NCBI GenBank assembly: GCA_027487945.1 | Contig: JAIYCQ010000049.1 | Location: 1-40,979 of the forward strand | Direction: 5' to 3' | Length of the DNA: 40,979 bases | DNA from: Caulobacteraceae bacterium | Lineage (GTDB): Bacteria; Pseudomonadota; Alphaproteobacteria; Caulobacterales; Caulobacteraceae | In this document: one piece after another, positions 9,963-21,140 of the stretch | Layout: the number at the start of each line of letters is the position of its first letter | Position numbering within the stretch: the first letter of the stretch is position 1 | Program-made: the position numbers and the translations under genes | Notes under the pieces: generated by a model | Database searches by the model: none | What the model was told of the DNA's origin: nothing | What the model saw: only the letters and a program-made list of their open reading frames with translations

Positions 9963-11108
9963 GTGACGCTTTTCCCCGGCCGCATAGCCGCTCTGTTCGC
10001 CCTCTTCCTGCTGGGGGCGTGCGGGACGCTGTCACGGGAAGCCTTCGATCCCGCAGCCGCCCGGATCGCCGCGCCCGCCGAACTGACCGAGGTCCGGTTC
10101 GCGGCCGGCGACACCGACGCCGCCATGACCTCCGCAGGGCCGATCCGGGCGCGGATCGCCGCCGACAAGGGCGACTTCACTGTCCTGGCCCTGTCGGGCG
10201 GCGGCGCCAACGGAGCCTATGGCGCGGGCGTCCTTGCGGGCTGGACCCGGACCGGCAAGCGCCCCCACTTCGACGTCGTCACCGGCGTCAGCACCGGGGC
10301 CCTGGCCGCGCCCTTCGCCTTTCTGGGACCGGACTGGGACGCCCGGATGGAGGCGGCCTACACCGATGGCGGCGCCGACCAACTGATCAGCTTCAAGGCC
10401 CTGGCGCCGCTTCGCGGTCCGTCGCTGTTCAGCGCCGCCCCCATCCGCCGGCTGGTCGAGGCCTATGTCGACGGCGCCATGCTGCAGGCCATCGCCGCGG
10501 AACATGCCCGGGGCCGCCGCCTGCTGGTCGCCACCACCAATCTCGACAGCCAGGAAACCAGCATCTGGGACATGGGGGCGATCGCCACCCGGGGCGACGC
10601 GGATGCGGTCAGGCTGTTCCAGGACATCCTGGTCGCGTCCTCCAGCATCCCGGGGGTGTTCCCCCCGGTGATCATCGGCGCTGACGGGCCGGGCGGGCGC
10701 TTCTCCGAGATGCACGCCGACGGCGGGGTGATGACGCCCTTCTTCACCGTGCCCGAGTCGATGCTGCTGTGGACCGACCCCGGCGGCGGCCTGCACCTGG
10801 GCTCGCTCTACATCCTGATCAACGGACAGGTCGGGTCCAGCTTCGGGGTCACCCGCGGCAGCCTGGTCGGGATCCTCGCCCGGTCCTGGGACGCGATGAG
10901 CAAGGCCTCGACCCGCACCACCCTGGCGGCAACCGTCGGCTTCGCCGATCGCAACGGCCTGGCCGTCCAGATCAGCGAGATCCCCGACGAGGCCCAGGCC
11001 GAGGGCCTGAACTTCAAGGCCGACAACATGCGGCGGCTCTTCCGCATGGGCTACGACCGCGCCCTCGCCGGCGAGGCCTGGCATGCGCCGGCCAAGCCCG
11101 GGCCCTGA
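9963..11108 (+). CDS. Patatin-like phospholipase, predicted lipoprotein
   Basis: 381 aa, GTG start. Signal peptide with lipobox LLGAC (Cys20), so probably membrane-anchored after Lgt/Lsp processing. The patatin fold is clear: oxyanion loop GGGANGAYGAGV (about 79-90), nucleophile Ser110 in GVSTG and catalytic Asp253 in DGGV. These make the Ser-Asp dyad of lipid acyl hydrolases. The middle region has ATTNLDSQETSIWDMG, common in bacterial patatins. Likely role is hydrolysis of phospholipid or another acyl ester in the envelope; the exact substrate is unknown. The Shine-Dalgarno is weak, and the start choice rests on the signal peptide. It sits alone between carA and the divergently read XRE module. 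Confidence 0.9.
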   Translation: MTLFPGRIAALFALFLLGACGTLSREAFDPAAARIAAPAELTEVRFAAGDTDAAMTSAGPIRARIAADKGDFTVLALSGGGANGAYGAGVLAGWTRTGKRPHFDVVTGVSTGALAAPFAFLGPDWDARMEAAYTDGGADQLISFKALAPLRGPSLFSAAPIRRLVEAYVDGAMLQAIAAEHARGRRLLVATTNLDSQETSIWDMGAIATRGDADAVRLFQDILVASSSIPGVFPPVIIGADGPGGRFSEMHADGGVMTPFFTVPESMLLWTDPGGGLHLGSLYILINGQVGSSFGVTRGSLVGILARSWDAMSKASTRTTLAATVGFADRNGLAVQISEIPDEAQAEGLNFKADNMRRLFRMGYDRALAGEAWHAPAKPGP

Positions 11109-11124
11109 GCCCGCGCTCCTGCCT

Positions 11125-11343
11125 TCACCCCCCGCTCCGCCACTGGAACACCTCACCCAGCGGCTTGCCGAACACCTCGGCGATACGGAAGGCCGCTTCC
11201 AGAGTCGGGGAGTACTTGCCCGCCTCGATCGCGGCGATGGTCTGGCGGGTGACGCCGATCTTCTGGCCCAGCTCCGCCTGCGACATCTCGCCCGCCAGAA
11301 AGCGCAGGGTGCGGATCTGGTTGGTGATCGTCCCGCCGGTCAT
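11125..11343 (-). CDS. Small XRE-family HTH regulator
   Basis: 72 aa, essentially one helix-turn-helix domain: IRTLRFLAGEMSQAELGQKIG, then VTRQTIAAIEAGKYSPTLE and AFRIAEVFGKPLGEVFQW. It matches the short YozG/Cro-like DNA-binding proteins usually encoded next to a membrane protein. Start ATG 11343 overlaps the stop of the membrane protein gene (TCAT on the plus strand, i.e. ATGA), so the pair is translationally coupled. A palindrome overlapping the promoter of the pair is a likely binding site, which would make it self-regulating; that is inference. Confidence 0.92.
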   Translation of the reverse strand: MTGGTITNQIRTLRFLAGEMSQAELGQKIGVTRQTIAAIEAGKYSPTLEAAFRIAEVFGKPLGEVFQWRSGG

Positions 11344-11768
11344 GCCGCGCTCCGGCGATAGCTCCAGGCCGCAAGGCCGTTCTGGGTGATCTCGGCCAGC
11401 ACGATGGCCAGCAGGCCGGCGTTGACGATCTGCCAGCCGCTGGTCGTGAACGGCATCACCATCCCGACCAGGATCATGCCGGTCATCATCACATAGTAGG
11501 CCACCACGATGGAGCGGCGCTCGATGTCGCGGTCGCGCTCGTCGGCCGGGGCGCGGGCGTCGTCCGGCGCGGCGATCCGCAGGCCGATGCGGCCGAGGAT
11601 GTGCAGCACCCCGTTGCCGCCCGCCGCCAGCGCCAGCAGCCACAGCTGCGGCAGATTCGGCATGACCCCGGGCTCCGGCGGCGACAGCGCCACATGGACG
11701 AAATAGGGCCCGTACGTCACCGCGATCCACAGCAGCGTCATCCAGGCGATCTTCTCTTTGTGCGGCAT
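11340..11768 (-). CDS. Membrane protein paired with XRE regulator
   Basis: 142 aa from ATG 11768 (MPHKEKIAWMTLLW). There are four predicted helices: at about 8-27, 38-57, 85-105 and 112-130. A charged cytoplasmic-type loop DERDRDIERRSIVVAYYVM precedes helix three, as in DUF2178/DUF3796-like proteins that travel with XRE regulators. Start chosen because AAGGGG lies 6 nt upstream and the predicted transcription start falls just before it; the ATG at 11783 has no ribosome site. Function unknown; the charged DERD motif recurs in such pairs. Family name is by resemblance only. Confidence 0.8.
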   Translation of the reverse strand: MPHKEKIAWMTLLWIAVTYGPYFVHVALSPPEPGVMPNLPQLWLLALAAGGNGVLHILGRIGLRIAAPDDARAPADERDRDIERRSIVVAYYVMMTGMILVGMVMPFTTSGWQIVNAGLLAIVLAEITQNGLAAWSYRRSAA

Positions 11769-11784
11769 GGCCGGCCCCTTCATG

Positions 11785-11821
11785 TGTATAAATCTGGACT
11801 TGATGTTATTCAAACATAACA
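11785..11821 (-). promoter_or_regulatory. Promoter with overlapping palindromic operator for XRE module
   Basis: Minus-strand -35 TTGAAT (11813-11808), 17-nt spacer and -10 TATACA (11790-11785). A perfect palindrome TGTTAT-N6-ATAACA (11804-11821) covers the -35 box. The stretch is clearly richer in A/T than its surroundings. The layout fits repression by the XRE protein encoded in the same transcript. Confidence 0.6.
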
Positions 11822-11968
11822 CTGAGTCAAGCATATCGAACGCGATGGCTTCGACGGCGCCCACAGGGGAACAGAGGGACTCTCGGTCGCACGGGCGGGG
11901 ATAGGGGTTGCCCCGACCCGACTCCGCCTCTAAACGACCCGCTTAACCTGATGTTTGTCCGACCCGGC

Positions 11969-11985
11969 CGCGCAGTCGCTGCGCG
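11969..11985 (+). other. GC-rich hairpin before carB
   Basis: CGCGCAG-TCG-CTGCGCG, 7-bp perfect arms with a 3-nt loop, 24 nt upstream of the carB start. In an mRNA leader it would be very stable. No anti-terminator partner or pyrimidine leader peptide was found. It may influence carB translation or be chance in GC-rich DNA. Confidence 0.35.
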
Positions 11986-12009
11986 ACCGCCTTTGCGCGC
12001 GAAAAGACC

Positions 12010-15300
<3,291 letters not shown>

Positions 15301-15316
15301 CGCGGTCCGGGCGGCA

Positions 15317-15347
15317 GCGGGTGGCGGCGCCACTATGCCGCACCCGC
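15317..15347 (+). terminator. Hairpin after carB
   Basis: GCGGGTG(G)CGGC pairs with GCCGCACCCGC (11-bp stem with one bulge), 17 nt past the carB stop. No clear T tract follows. Position and strength suggest a transcript end for carB. Confidence 0.45.
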
Positions 15348-15370
15348 CCCGGGCCTCCCGATTCCCGGAA

Positions 15371-15385
15371 TTAACCTTCCGTTAG
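15371..15385. promoter_or_regulatory. CtrA-like box TTAA-N7-TTAG
   Basis: TTAACCTTCCGTTAG matches the Caulobacter CtrA consensus TTAA-N7-TTAA at 7 of 8 positions, and its first half has the extended TTAACC. A GATTC site (GANTC, the CcrM methylation motif) lies at 15360-15364. It is about 210 nt upstream of the secreted-protein start, which is far for direct control, so this is tentative. The rest of 15301-15596 shows only the hairpin and a C-rich stretch. Confidence 0.4.
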
Positions 15386-15596
15386 GGCCGTGCGGGTCTT
15401 CTGCACCCGCGACGGAGGGGCCGGCTCGCGCGTATCTGCAGCCCCCCTCTCCCCCCAGAGGTCCCTCCGTCGCCTCCCCCCTCCTCACGACCGGGAATCC
15501 TTGCCCCAAAAGGGTGGGAGTCTGCCGACGCCCCCTTGCGGGACAGGCGCTGCGACGTTTCAAGGCGCGTGTTGTCGTCAGAGGAGTCTCCACCCC

Positions 15597-16061
15597 ATGT
15601 CCCGCGTCCCCGTCGCCCTCGCCGCCGCCCTGTTCGCCGCAGCGTCACTGGCGCCCGGCCAGGCCCTGGCCCTCACAAAGGCGGAAGCCGCCAGCATCTG
15701 GGTGGCCCGGTCCAACGCCATCATCGCCCCGACCAGCGACCCGAGCACCACCGGTGACAACATCCTGCAGCGGCAGCGCGCCGCCTGCTCCGGACTGCTC
15801 GGCGAGCGGATGAAGGTCGGCGGCTATGTGCCGACCTGGGCGGCCGAGGGCCAGGCCTCGATCTGCAAGGCGCTGGACGGCTTTTCGGGGTCGATCACAG
15901 TCAAGGATCCGTGCGGCGAGCTGAAGAAGGCCGCGGGCTACCTGGCCAAGGCCAAGCCGTTTGGCGACTCCGCCGAGATCGTACCCACCGCCCAGCGCCT
16001 GGTGGCGATGATCGAGACCATGCGCGCCGGCGCCCGAGCCGCGGGCTTCCGCCGCTGCTAG
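15597..16061 (+). CDS. Hypothetical secreted protein
   Basis: 154 aa from ATG 15597 with GAGGAG 10 nt upstream. A Sec signal peptide (MSRVPVALAAALFAAASLAPGQALA) is followed by a mature domain starting LTKAEAASIWVARSNAI. The mature part is mostly helical with four cysteines (AACSGLL, ASICKALDG, KDPCGELKK and the terminal FRRC), enough for two disulfides in the periplasm. I do not recognise the family. An upstream in-frame extension is Pro/Arg-rich and lacks domain features, so the shorter start is preferred. A strong hairpin follows the gene. Confidence 0.8.
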   Translation: MSRVPVALAAALFAAASLAPGQALALTKAEAASIWVARSNAIIAPTSDPSTTGDNILQRQRAACSGLLGERMKVGGYVPTWAAEGQASICKALDGFSGSITVKDPCGELKKAAGYLAKAKPFGDSAEIVPTAQRLVAMIETMRAGARAAGFRRC

Positions 16062-16070
16062 CCAGGACCG

Positions 16071-16101
16071 TCGCGCCCCCGGGCTGAACCTGGGGGCGCG
16101 A
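16071..16101 (+). terminator. Strong GC hairpin after secreted protein
   Basis: TCGCGCCCCC and GGGGGCGCGA form a perfect 10-bp stem around an 11-nt loop, 9 nt past the stop codon. No T tract follows (CATACTGTC), so the mechanism is uncertain. It separates the gene from the chemoreceptor pair. Confidence 0.55.
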
Positions 16102-16130
16102 CATACTGTCCCGCCCCGCGTTCGCATGGT

Positions 16131-16145
16131 TTATCATTCGTTTAA
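16131..16145. promoter_or_regulatory. CtrA-like box TTAT-N7-TTAA before chemoreceptor operon
   Basis: TTATCATTCGTTTAA matches TTAA-N7-TTAA at 7 of 8 positions and lies 24 nt upstream of the small membrane protein start. A/T-rich sites like this are rare in the window. Chemotaxis genes are known CtrA targets in Caulobacter, which fits the downstream gene. Confidence 0.5.
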
Positions 16146-16169
16146 GACCTGCGGCTGCATGGGAGTACC

Positions 16170-16478
16170 ATGCGGTTCCTCGGGCCAATACTGTTACTCG
16201 TTTTGAGTACAATGGTGATTCTGGCGCTCGGCGCCGGACCACTCCCGGGCGAACGCCTGCTGGCCGCCGTCTACCCCCCGTGGTGGTCGGACGCGCAGAT
16301 CGCCGGGGCCGCGGCTTCGGCCGGCGAGATCGCCGCCGCCGGCGGCGTCCGCAACATCCTTGTCATTCACGGCGACCCGACCGGGCTCGCGACGCGGGTG
16401 CGCCGCTCGGGCGCCCTGCTGGTGCTGGGCGGCGAAGCCGTCCGTCTCTGCGCCGACCCCACGCCTGAGGAGGCATGA
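16170..16478 (+). CDS. Small membrane-anchored protein coupled to the chemoreceptor
   Basis: 102 aa. One N-terminal hydrophobic segment ([17 protein letters not shown], about 7-23) could be an uncleaved anchor or signal. A small soluble part follows, with [40 protein letters not shown] and a cysteine near the C-terminus. I do not recognise a named family. GGGAG precedes the ATG by 4 nt. Its TGA overlaps the chemoreceptor ATG (ATGA), so the two are translationally coupled and may function together, for example as an accessory subunit. That role is inference. Confidence 0.78.
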   Translation: MRFLGPILLLVLSTMVILALGAGPLPGERLLAAVYPPWWSDAQIAGAAASAGEIAAAGGVRNILVIHGDPTGLATRVRRSGALLVLGGEAVRLCADPTPEEA

Positions 16479-18100
16479 CCATGTTCATGGATCTGGAACA
16501 GCAACGCACGACAGGCACAAACCTGCTGGTCGGCGCCATCTGGGCCTTTGCGGTGGTCGCGACCCTCGCCAGCCTGCTGGCGGGGGGAAGCTGGCTGGCC
16601 ATCGGCGGCGGCGCTGCGGCCCTGGCCGGTGGTACAACCCTGGCCTGGCGGATCCTGCCGCAGGGCCCCCAGCTGCGTATTGCCGTCTCGATGATGCTGA
16701 TGGCCCAGGTCTCGATCCTGGTGGCCGGCCTGGCCGGCCATCCCTGGCAGATCGACATGCACATGGCCTACTTCGCCGCCCTGGCGCTGCTGGCCGTCTA
16801 CTGCGACTGGAAGGCCATCGTCGCCGCCGCCGCGACCGTGGCCGTCCACCATCTGCTGCTCAGCTACGTTCTGCCGGCGGCGGTGTTCCCGGGGGCCGCC
16901 AGTCTCGGCCGGGTCATCGTCCACGCCGTCATCCTGGTGCTGGAAGCCGGGGTGCTGGTCGGCATCGCCGTCAACCTCGACCGCATGTTCGTCGCCCTCG
17001 ACAGCCGCAACGCCGCCGCCCGCCAGGCCCTGGCAGACGCCGAGGCCGCCACCCGGTCGGCCGAGGAAAGCCACCGGGCCCAGATCGAGGCCCGCCAGAC
17101 CCATGACGCCGAACGCCGGCGGGTCGAGGCCGAACAGACCCACGTCGTCGAAAGCCTGGCGACGGCGCTGCAACGACTCGCCGCGGGCGACCTGACCTCG
17201 CGGATCGATGACGAGTTCACCGGCCGCTACGCCCAGCTGCGCAGTGACTTCAACAACGCCGTCAACCGCCTGCGCGACGCCATGTCGACCATCTCGGGCG
17301 CCACCGGCGGCATCGACCACGGCGCCGACGAGATCAGCCATGCCGCCGGCCACCTGTCGCGCCGCACCGAGCACCAGGCCGCGAGCCTTGAGGAAACCGC
17401 CGCCGCCCTCGACGAGATCACCGCCACGGTCCGCAAGACCGCCGGCGTGGCCCGCGAAGCCAGCGAGGTGGTGACCCAGACCCGGTCCCAGGCCGAGACC
17501 TCCGGCGCCGTGGTGCAGGACGCCGTCCGCGCCATGGGGGCCATCGAGACCTCGGCCGGCGAGATCGGCCAGATCATCGGGGTGATCGACGAGATCGCCT
17601 TCCAGACCAACCTCCTGGCCCTCAACGCCGGGGTCGAGGCGGCCCGGGCCGGCGACGCGGGCAAGGGCTTCGCGGTCGTCGCCTCCGAGGTGCGGGCCCT
17701 GGCCCAGCGCTCGGCCGACGCCGCCAAGGAGATCAAGGCCCTGATCGCCGCCTCGGCCACCAACGTCGGCCAGGGAGTCGACCTGGTCGGCCGCACCGGC
17801 CAGGCCCTGACCGCCATCGTCCAGCAGGTGGTCCGAATCGACCAGCTGGTCAGCGAGATCGCCTCTTCCGCGCAGGAACAGGCCCTCGGCCTTTCGGAGG
17901 TGAACACGGCCGTCAACGAGATGGACCAGGTGGTGCAGCAGAACGCCGCCATGGTCGAGGAATCGACGGCCGCGACCATCTCCCTGAAGAACGAGGCCTC
18001 GGAGCTGGCCCGCATGGTCGGCCGCTTCCGCATTGAGGGCGAGGACGACCGGTCGGCCACGTCACGCGCGCGCGAGCCGCTCCGGGCGCGGGCGGGCTGA
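16475..18100 (+). CDS. Methyl-accepting chemotaxis protein with six-helix membrane domain
   Basis: 541 aa. The first about 175 residues hold about six hydrophobic helices with only short loops, so there is no periplasmic ligand domain; sensing would happen in or at the membrane. A coiled-coil linker with charged repeats (about 180-225) and a HAMP-like stretch follow ([18 protein letters not shown]). The MCP signalling domain then has the hairpin tip at about 370-410: [40 protein letters not shown]. Gln/Glu pairs suited to methylation flank it. No C-terminal CheR-binding pentapeptide is present (ends LRARAG). GAGGAGG precedes the start, which overlaps the small membrane gene. Confidence 0.95.
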   Translation: MTMFMDLEQQRTTGTNLLVGAIWAFAVVATLASLLAGGSWLAIGGGAAALAGGTTLAWRILPQGPQLRIAVSMMLMAQVSILVAGLAGHPWQIDMHMAYFAALALLAVYCDWKAIVAAAATVAVHHLLLSYVLPAAVFPGAASLGRVIVHAVILVLEAGVLVGIAVNLDRMFVALDSRNAAARQALADAEAATRSAEESHRAQIEARQTHDAERRRVEAEQTHVVESLATALQRLAAGDLTSRIDDEFTGRYAQLRSDFNNAVNRLRDAMSTISGATGGIDHGADEISHAAGHLSRRTEHQAASLEETAAALDEITATVRKTAGVAREASEVVTQTRSQAETSGAVVQDAVRAMGAIETSAGEIGQIIGVIDEIAFQTNLLALNAGVEAARAGDAGKGFAVVASEVRALAQRSADAAKEIKALIAASATNVGQGVDLVGRTGQALTAIVQQVVRIDQLVSEIASSAQEQALGLSEVNTAVNEMDQVVQQNAAMVEESTAATISLKNEASELARMVGRFRIEGEDDRSATSRAREPLRARAG

Positions 18101-18163
18101 CCCTGGGTGGGTGGACAACGGGCCGGGCGGCGCTAGCTTCCCCGGAATGACCGGAGCTCGCCC

Positions 18164-18832
18164 ATGCTGACCGTCCATCATCTGAACGACTCCCGTTCGC
18201 AGCGCGTGCTCTGGCTGCTCGAGGAGCTGGGACTGCCCTACGAGATCAAACGCTACCAGCGGGATGCGAAGACCATGCTCGCCCCGCCGGAGCTCAAGGC
18301 GGTCCATCCGCTCGGCAAGTCGCCGGTGATCACCGACGGCCCGGCGACCCTGGCCGAGACAGGGGCCATCGTCGAGACCATCTGCGAGGCCTATGCCGGC
18401 GGTCGCCTGCGCCCGGCGGCGGGCACGGAGGAGCGGCTGCGCTGGACCTACTGGCTCCACTACGCAGAGGGCTCGGCCATGCCGCCGCTGCTGATGAAGC
18501 TGGTGTTCACCGCCATGCCCCAGCGCGCGCCCGGCCTGATCCGGGGCCTGGTGAAGGCCGTGTCCAACTCGGCCCTCAAGGGGTTCGTCGATCCGCAGCT
18601 GACGAGCCACTTCGACTACTGGGAAGCGGAGCTGGGCAGGTCGAGCTGGTTCGCCGGCGACGCGTTCAGCGCCGCCGACATCATGATGAGTTTCCCGATC
18701 GAGGCCGCCGCCGACCGCGCCGGCGCGCTCGAGGGACGCCCGCGCCTGGCCGCCTTTCTCAAGGCCATCCACGCCCGCCCGGCCTACCAGGCGGCGCTGG
18801 CGAAGGGCGGGCCGTACGCCTACGCCGGCTAG
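18164..18832 (+). CDS. Glutathione S-transferase family protein
   Basis: 222 aa cytoplasmic protein. The N-terminal thioredoxin-like domain (about 1-80) has HHLNDSRSQRVLWLLEELGL, the cis-Pro GKSPVI and LAETGAIVETI, which form the glutathione site; Ser10/Ser12 are candidate catalytic residues. The C-terminal helical domain (about 90-215) has WFAGDAFSAADIMMSFPIEA, the conserved N-capping and hydrophobic staple region. Substrate unknown; this group includes detoxifying transferases. Start ATG 18164 follows GGAG. Its stop overlaps that of the convergent amtB gene within the tetranucleotide CTAG. Confidence 0.94.
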   Translation: MLTVHHLNDSRSQRVLWLLEELGLPYEIKRYQRDAKTMLAPPELKAVHPLGKSPVITDGPATLAETGAIVETICEAYAGGRLRPAAGTEERLRWTYWLHYAEGSAMPPLLMKLVFTAMPQRAPGLIRGLVKAVSNSALKGFVDPQLTSHFDYWEAELGRSSWFAGDAFSAADIMMSFPIEAAADRAGALEGRPRLAAFLKAIHARPAYQAALAKGGPYAYAG

Positions 18833-20136
18833 GACTGACTGGCGCGCTCGCCGTGCTCGGCGAGGTCCAGCCCGTCCTCGATGGCGATCGCGCTCGCACG
18901 CAGGCCCACCAGCCGGTCAACGATCCAGAGCAGGCCCAGGCTGACGCCGCCCGACCAGACGACCACCGCCGCCAGCCCCAGCAGCTGGACGCCCAGCTGC
19001 GCGCCGATGCCATGTCCCGCCGGGAAGCCGGCCCCGCCGAAGACCGGGCTGGCCAGCACGGACACCAGAAGGATGCCGAGGATGCCGCCGACGCCGTGAA
19101 CGGCGAAGACATCGAGCGAGTCATCGATCTGCAGCCGCCCCTTCACGAGGTGCACCGCATAGAAGCAGACGAGGCTGCCCACCGCACCGAGCACGAGGCC
19201 GCCGCCGGGGCCGACAAATCCTGAGGCCGGCGTGACCGTGGCGAGGCCCGCGACGACGCCGGTGACGACGCCGATCATGCTCGGCCGACCGAAGCGGATC
19301 CACTCGACGGCGCCCCAGACGATGCCGGCGACACAGGCCGAGACGTGGGTGGCGACGATCGCCATGCCGGCGTCCGACCCGGCCGACAGCGCGCTGCCGC
19401 CGTTGAAGCCGAACCAGCCGACCCACAGCAGGCCGGCGCCGATCATGGTCATGCCCGGATTGTGCGGCGGCGCCGGGTCACGCGGGAACCCCTCGCGCGG
19501 ACCGACCCGCATCGCGAAGATCAGCGCCGAGACGCCGGCCGTGGCGTGGACGACCAGACCGCCGGCGTAGTCCATCACGCCCAGCTTCGCGAGCCAGCCG
19601 CCGCCCCAGATCCAGTGGGTGACCGGCGCGTAGACCGCCAGCAGCCAGAGCGCGGAAAACAGCAGCACGGCGGCGAACCGGGCCCGCTCGACCACCGCCC
19701 CGATGATCAGGGCCGGCGTGATGATGGCGAAGGTCGTCTGGAACAGGAAGAACACCGGCTCCGGCAGGGACCCGACCAGGGCGGCGCGCGGATCTGCGCC
19801 GAGGAAGACCTTGCCGAGGTCGCCGATGAAACCGGCCGTTCCCGAGAAGGCGAGGCTGTAGCCGACCGCCAGCCACAGCACGGTGCAGACGCAGGCGATG
19901 GCGACACACTGCATCAGGACCGACAGCACGTTCTTCTCGCGCACAAGTCCGCCGTAGAAGAGGGCCAGGCCCGGCAGGGTCATCAACAGGACCAGGGCGG
20001 ATGCCGAGAGAATCCAGGCTGTCGCCGCCGGGTCCGCCGCCGCCGGGCTCGCCGCCAGGGCCGTCGCCGGCGCCAGGGCCAGCATCCCCAATCCGAGCGC
20101 GCAGATGCGCACGCCGCTGCTCGCGAACCACTTCAT
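18829..20136 (-). CDS. amtB: Ammonium transporter AmtB
   Basis: 435 aa with a signal peptide (ends about ALAAS) and 11 membrane helices of the Amt/Rh fold. Pore features are visible: Phe gate region LFQTTFAIITPALI (about 131-144), and the twin pore histidines H197 (GGLVVHATAG) and H347 (DVFAVHGVGG). WFGFNGGSAL and GGGLVLGAVGSL also fit the family. It imports ammonium or ammonia across the inner membrane. No glnK PII gene is adjacent, unlike the usual glnK-amtB pair, so its PII partner must be elsewhere. A purine-rich leader GGGGAAAAGGGGAAA precedes ATG 20136. No sigma-54 promoter was found. Confidence 0.97.
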   Translation of the reverse strand: MKWFASSGVRICALGLGMLALAPATALAASPAAADPAATAWILSASALVLLMTLPGLALFYGGLVREKNVLSVLMQCVAIACVCTVLWLAVGYSLAFSGTAGFIGDLGKVFLGADPRAALVGSLPEPVFFLFQTTFAIITPALIIGAVVERARFAAVLLFSALWLLAVYAPVTHWIWGGGWLAKLGVMDYAGGLVVHATAGVSALIFAMRVGPREGFPRDPAPPHNPGMTMIGAGLLWVGWFGFNGGSALSAGSDAGMAIVATHVSACVAGIVWGAVEWIRFGRPSMIGVVTGVVAGLATVTPASGFVGPGGGLVLGAVGSLVCFYAVHLVKGRLQIDDSLDVFAVHGVGGILGILLVSVLASPVFGGAGFPAGHGIGAQLGVQLLGLAAVVVWSGGVSLGLLWIVDRLVGLRASAIAIEDGLDLAEHGERASQS

Positions 20137-20236
20137 GGCCGTTTCCCCTTTTCCCCGGAGCCTTCGCTCTCGATGTTGTGGGCAGCGATAGCAGAACCGC
20201 GGCCGATCCTGCCAGCCCGGTAACGGCGGCGATTGT

Positions 20237-20250
20237 CACAGCGCGCTGTG
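20237..20250. promoter_or_regulatory. Perfect 14-bp palindrome between amtB and SDR
   Basis: CACAGCGCGCTGTG is perfectly self-complementary and lies between divergent genes, about 100 nt from amtB and 62 nt from the SDR start. It has the size of a dimeric regulator site. No matching regulator is known to me. Confidence 0.35.
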
Positions 20251-20275
20251 GACAGCCCGGCCCGCAGGGTCCAGC

Positions 20276-20288
20276 TTATCGCCGATAA
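20276..20288. promoter_or_regulatory. TTATCG-C-CGATAA palindrome upstream of SDR
   Basis: Perfect 6-bp arms around a single base, 23 nt upstream of the SDR start, in a relatively A/T-rich patch. The position would overlap a core promoter of the SDR gene. Candidate operator only. Confidence 0.35.
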
Positions 20289-20311
20289 CAAGAAAGCCAC
20301 GGGAGAGGCGC

Positions 20312-21100
20312 ATGACGGGACGCGTAGCGGGCAAGGTCGCCCTGGTCACAGGGGCCGCGAGCGGCATCGGGCGCGGCTGCGCCGAGCTGCTGGCGGCGGA
20401 GGGGGCCAAGGTCGCCCTGACCGACATCCAGGACGACAAGGGCCGCGAGCTCGCCGCCGCCATCGGCGCGAACGCCATCTACATCCCCCATGACGTGACC
20501 AGCGAGGACGCCTGGATCGCCGTGGTCGAACAGATCCGCGCCGCCTTCGGCCGGCTGGACATCCTGGTCAACAACGCCGGCATCGGCATCGGCGGTCCGG
20601 TCACCGACTTCAGCCTCGCCGACTGGCGTCGGCAGCAGGCGATCAACGTCGAGGGCGTTTTCCTGGGCGTGAAGCACAGCCTGCCGCTGATGCGCCAGGG
20701 CGGCGGCGGCAGCATCATCAACGTCTCCTCGATCGCCGGTCTGACCGGCGCGGCCAACATGACCGCCTATTGCGCCACCAAGGGCGCGGTGCGGCTGTTC
20801 ACCAAGGCCGCCGCCATGGAATGCGCGACGGCGCGTGACGGGGTGCGTGTGAACTCCATTCACCCGGGCATCATCGAGACGCCGATCTGGGACACCATCT
20901 CCAGCACCGTCGCCGACGGCGGCAACGCCGGGCCCCAGCGGACGATGAACCTGGACGACATGACCGCCGTCGCCACCCCGCTGGGCCACAAGGGCTGGCC
21001 GGTCGACATCGCCCAGGGCGTGCTGTTCCTGGCGTCGGACGAGTCCCGCTACATGACCGGGTCGGAGCTGGTCATCGACGGGGGCATGACGGCGCGGTGA
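20312..21100 (+). CDS. Short-chain dehydrogenase/reductase
   Basis: 262 aa, classical SDR. Cofactor motif TGAASGIG (13-20), Asp38 after the second strand (VALTDIQ) which favours NAD(H), NNAG at 87-90, catalytic Ser140 (NVSS), and Y153/K157 in YCATK. The C-terminal part PGIIETPIWD and YMTGSELVIDGGMTAR is normal for a tetrameric SDR. It oxidises or reduces an alcohol/ketone pair; the substrate is not readable. Start ATG 20312 has GGGAGAGG upstream. Transcribed divergently from amtB with two palindromes between. Confidence 0.94.
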   Translation: MTGRVAGKVALVTGAASGIGRGCAELLAAEGAKVALTDIQDDKGRELAAAIGANAIYIPHDVTSEDAWIAVVEQIRAAFGRLDILVNNAGIGIGGPVTDFSLADWRRQQAINVEGVFLGVKHSLPLMRQGGGGSIINVSSIAGLTGAANMTAYCATKGAVRLFTKAAAMECATARDGVRVNSIHPGIIETPIWDTISSTVADGGNAGPQRTMNLDDMTAVATPLGHKGWPVDIAQGVLFLASDESRYMTGSELVIDGGMTAR

Positions 21101-21106
21101 GGCATG

Positions 21107-21127
21107 GGGGACAATTCAGGTGTCCCC
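21107..21127. terminator. GGGGACA hairpin between convergent genes
   Basis: GGGGACA-N7-TGTCCCC, perfect 7-bp arms, 7 nt after the SDR stop and 14 nt from the GNAT stop on the other strand. It is symmetric, so it could end transcripts from both sides. The loop sequence ATTCAGG recurs in Caulobacter-type repeats as far as I recall. Confidence 0.55.
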
Positions 21128-21140
21128 GACCCTTTGACCC

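Noticed and set aside
11943..11957. CtrA-like box TTAACCTGATGTTTG before carB
   Set aside because: Only 6 of 8 consensus positions match; too weak to list.
20137..20311. Sigma-54 promoter for amtB
   Set aside because: TGGCAGG occurs upstream but no TTGC at the required spacing.
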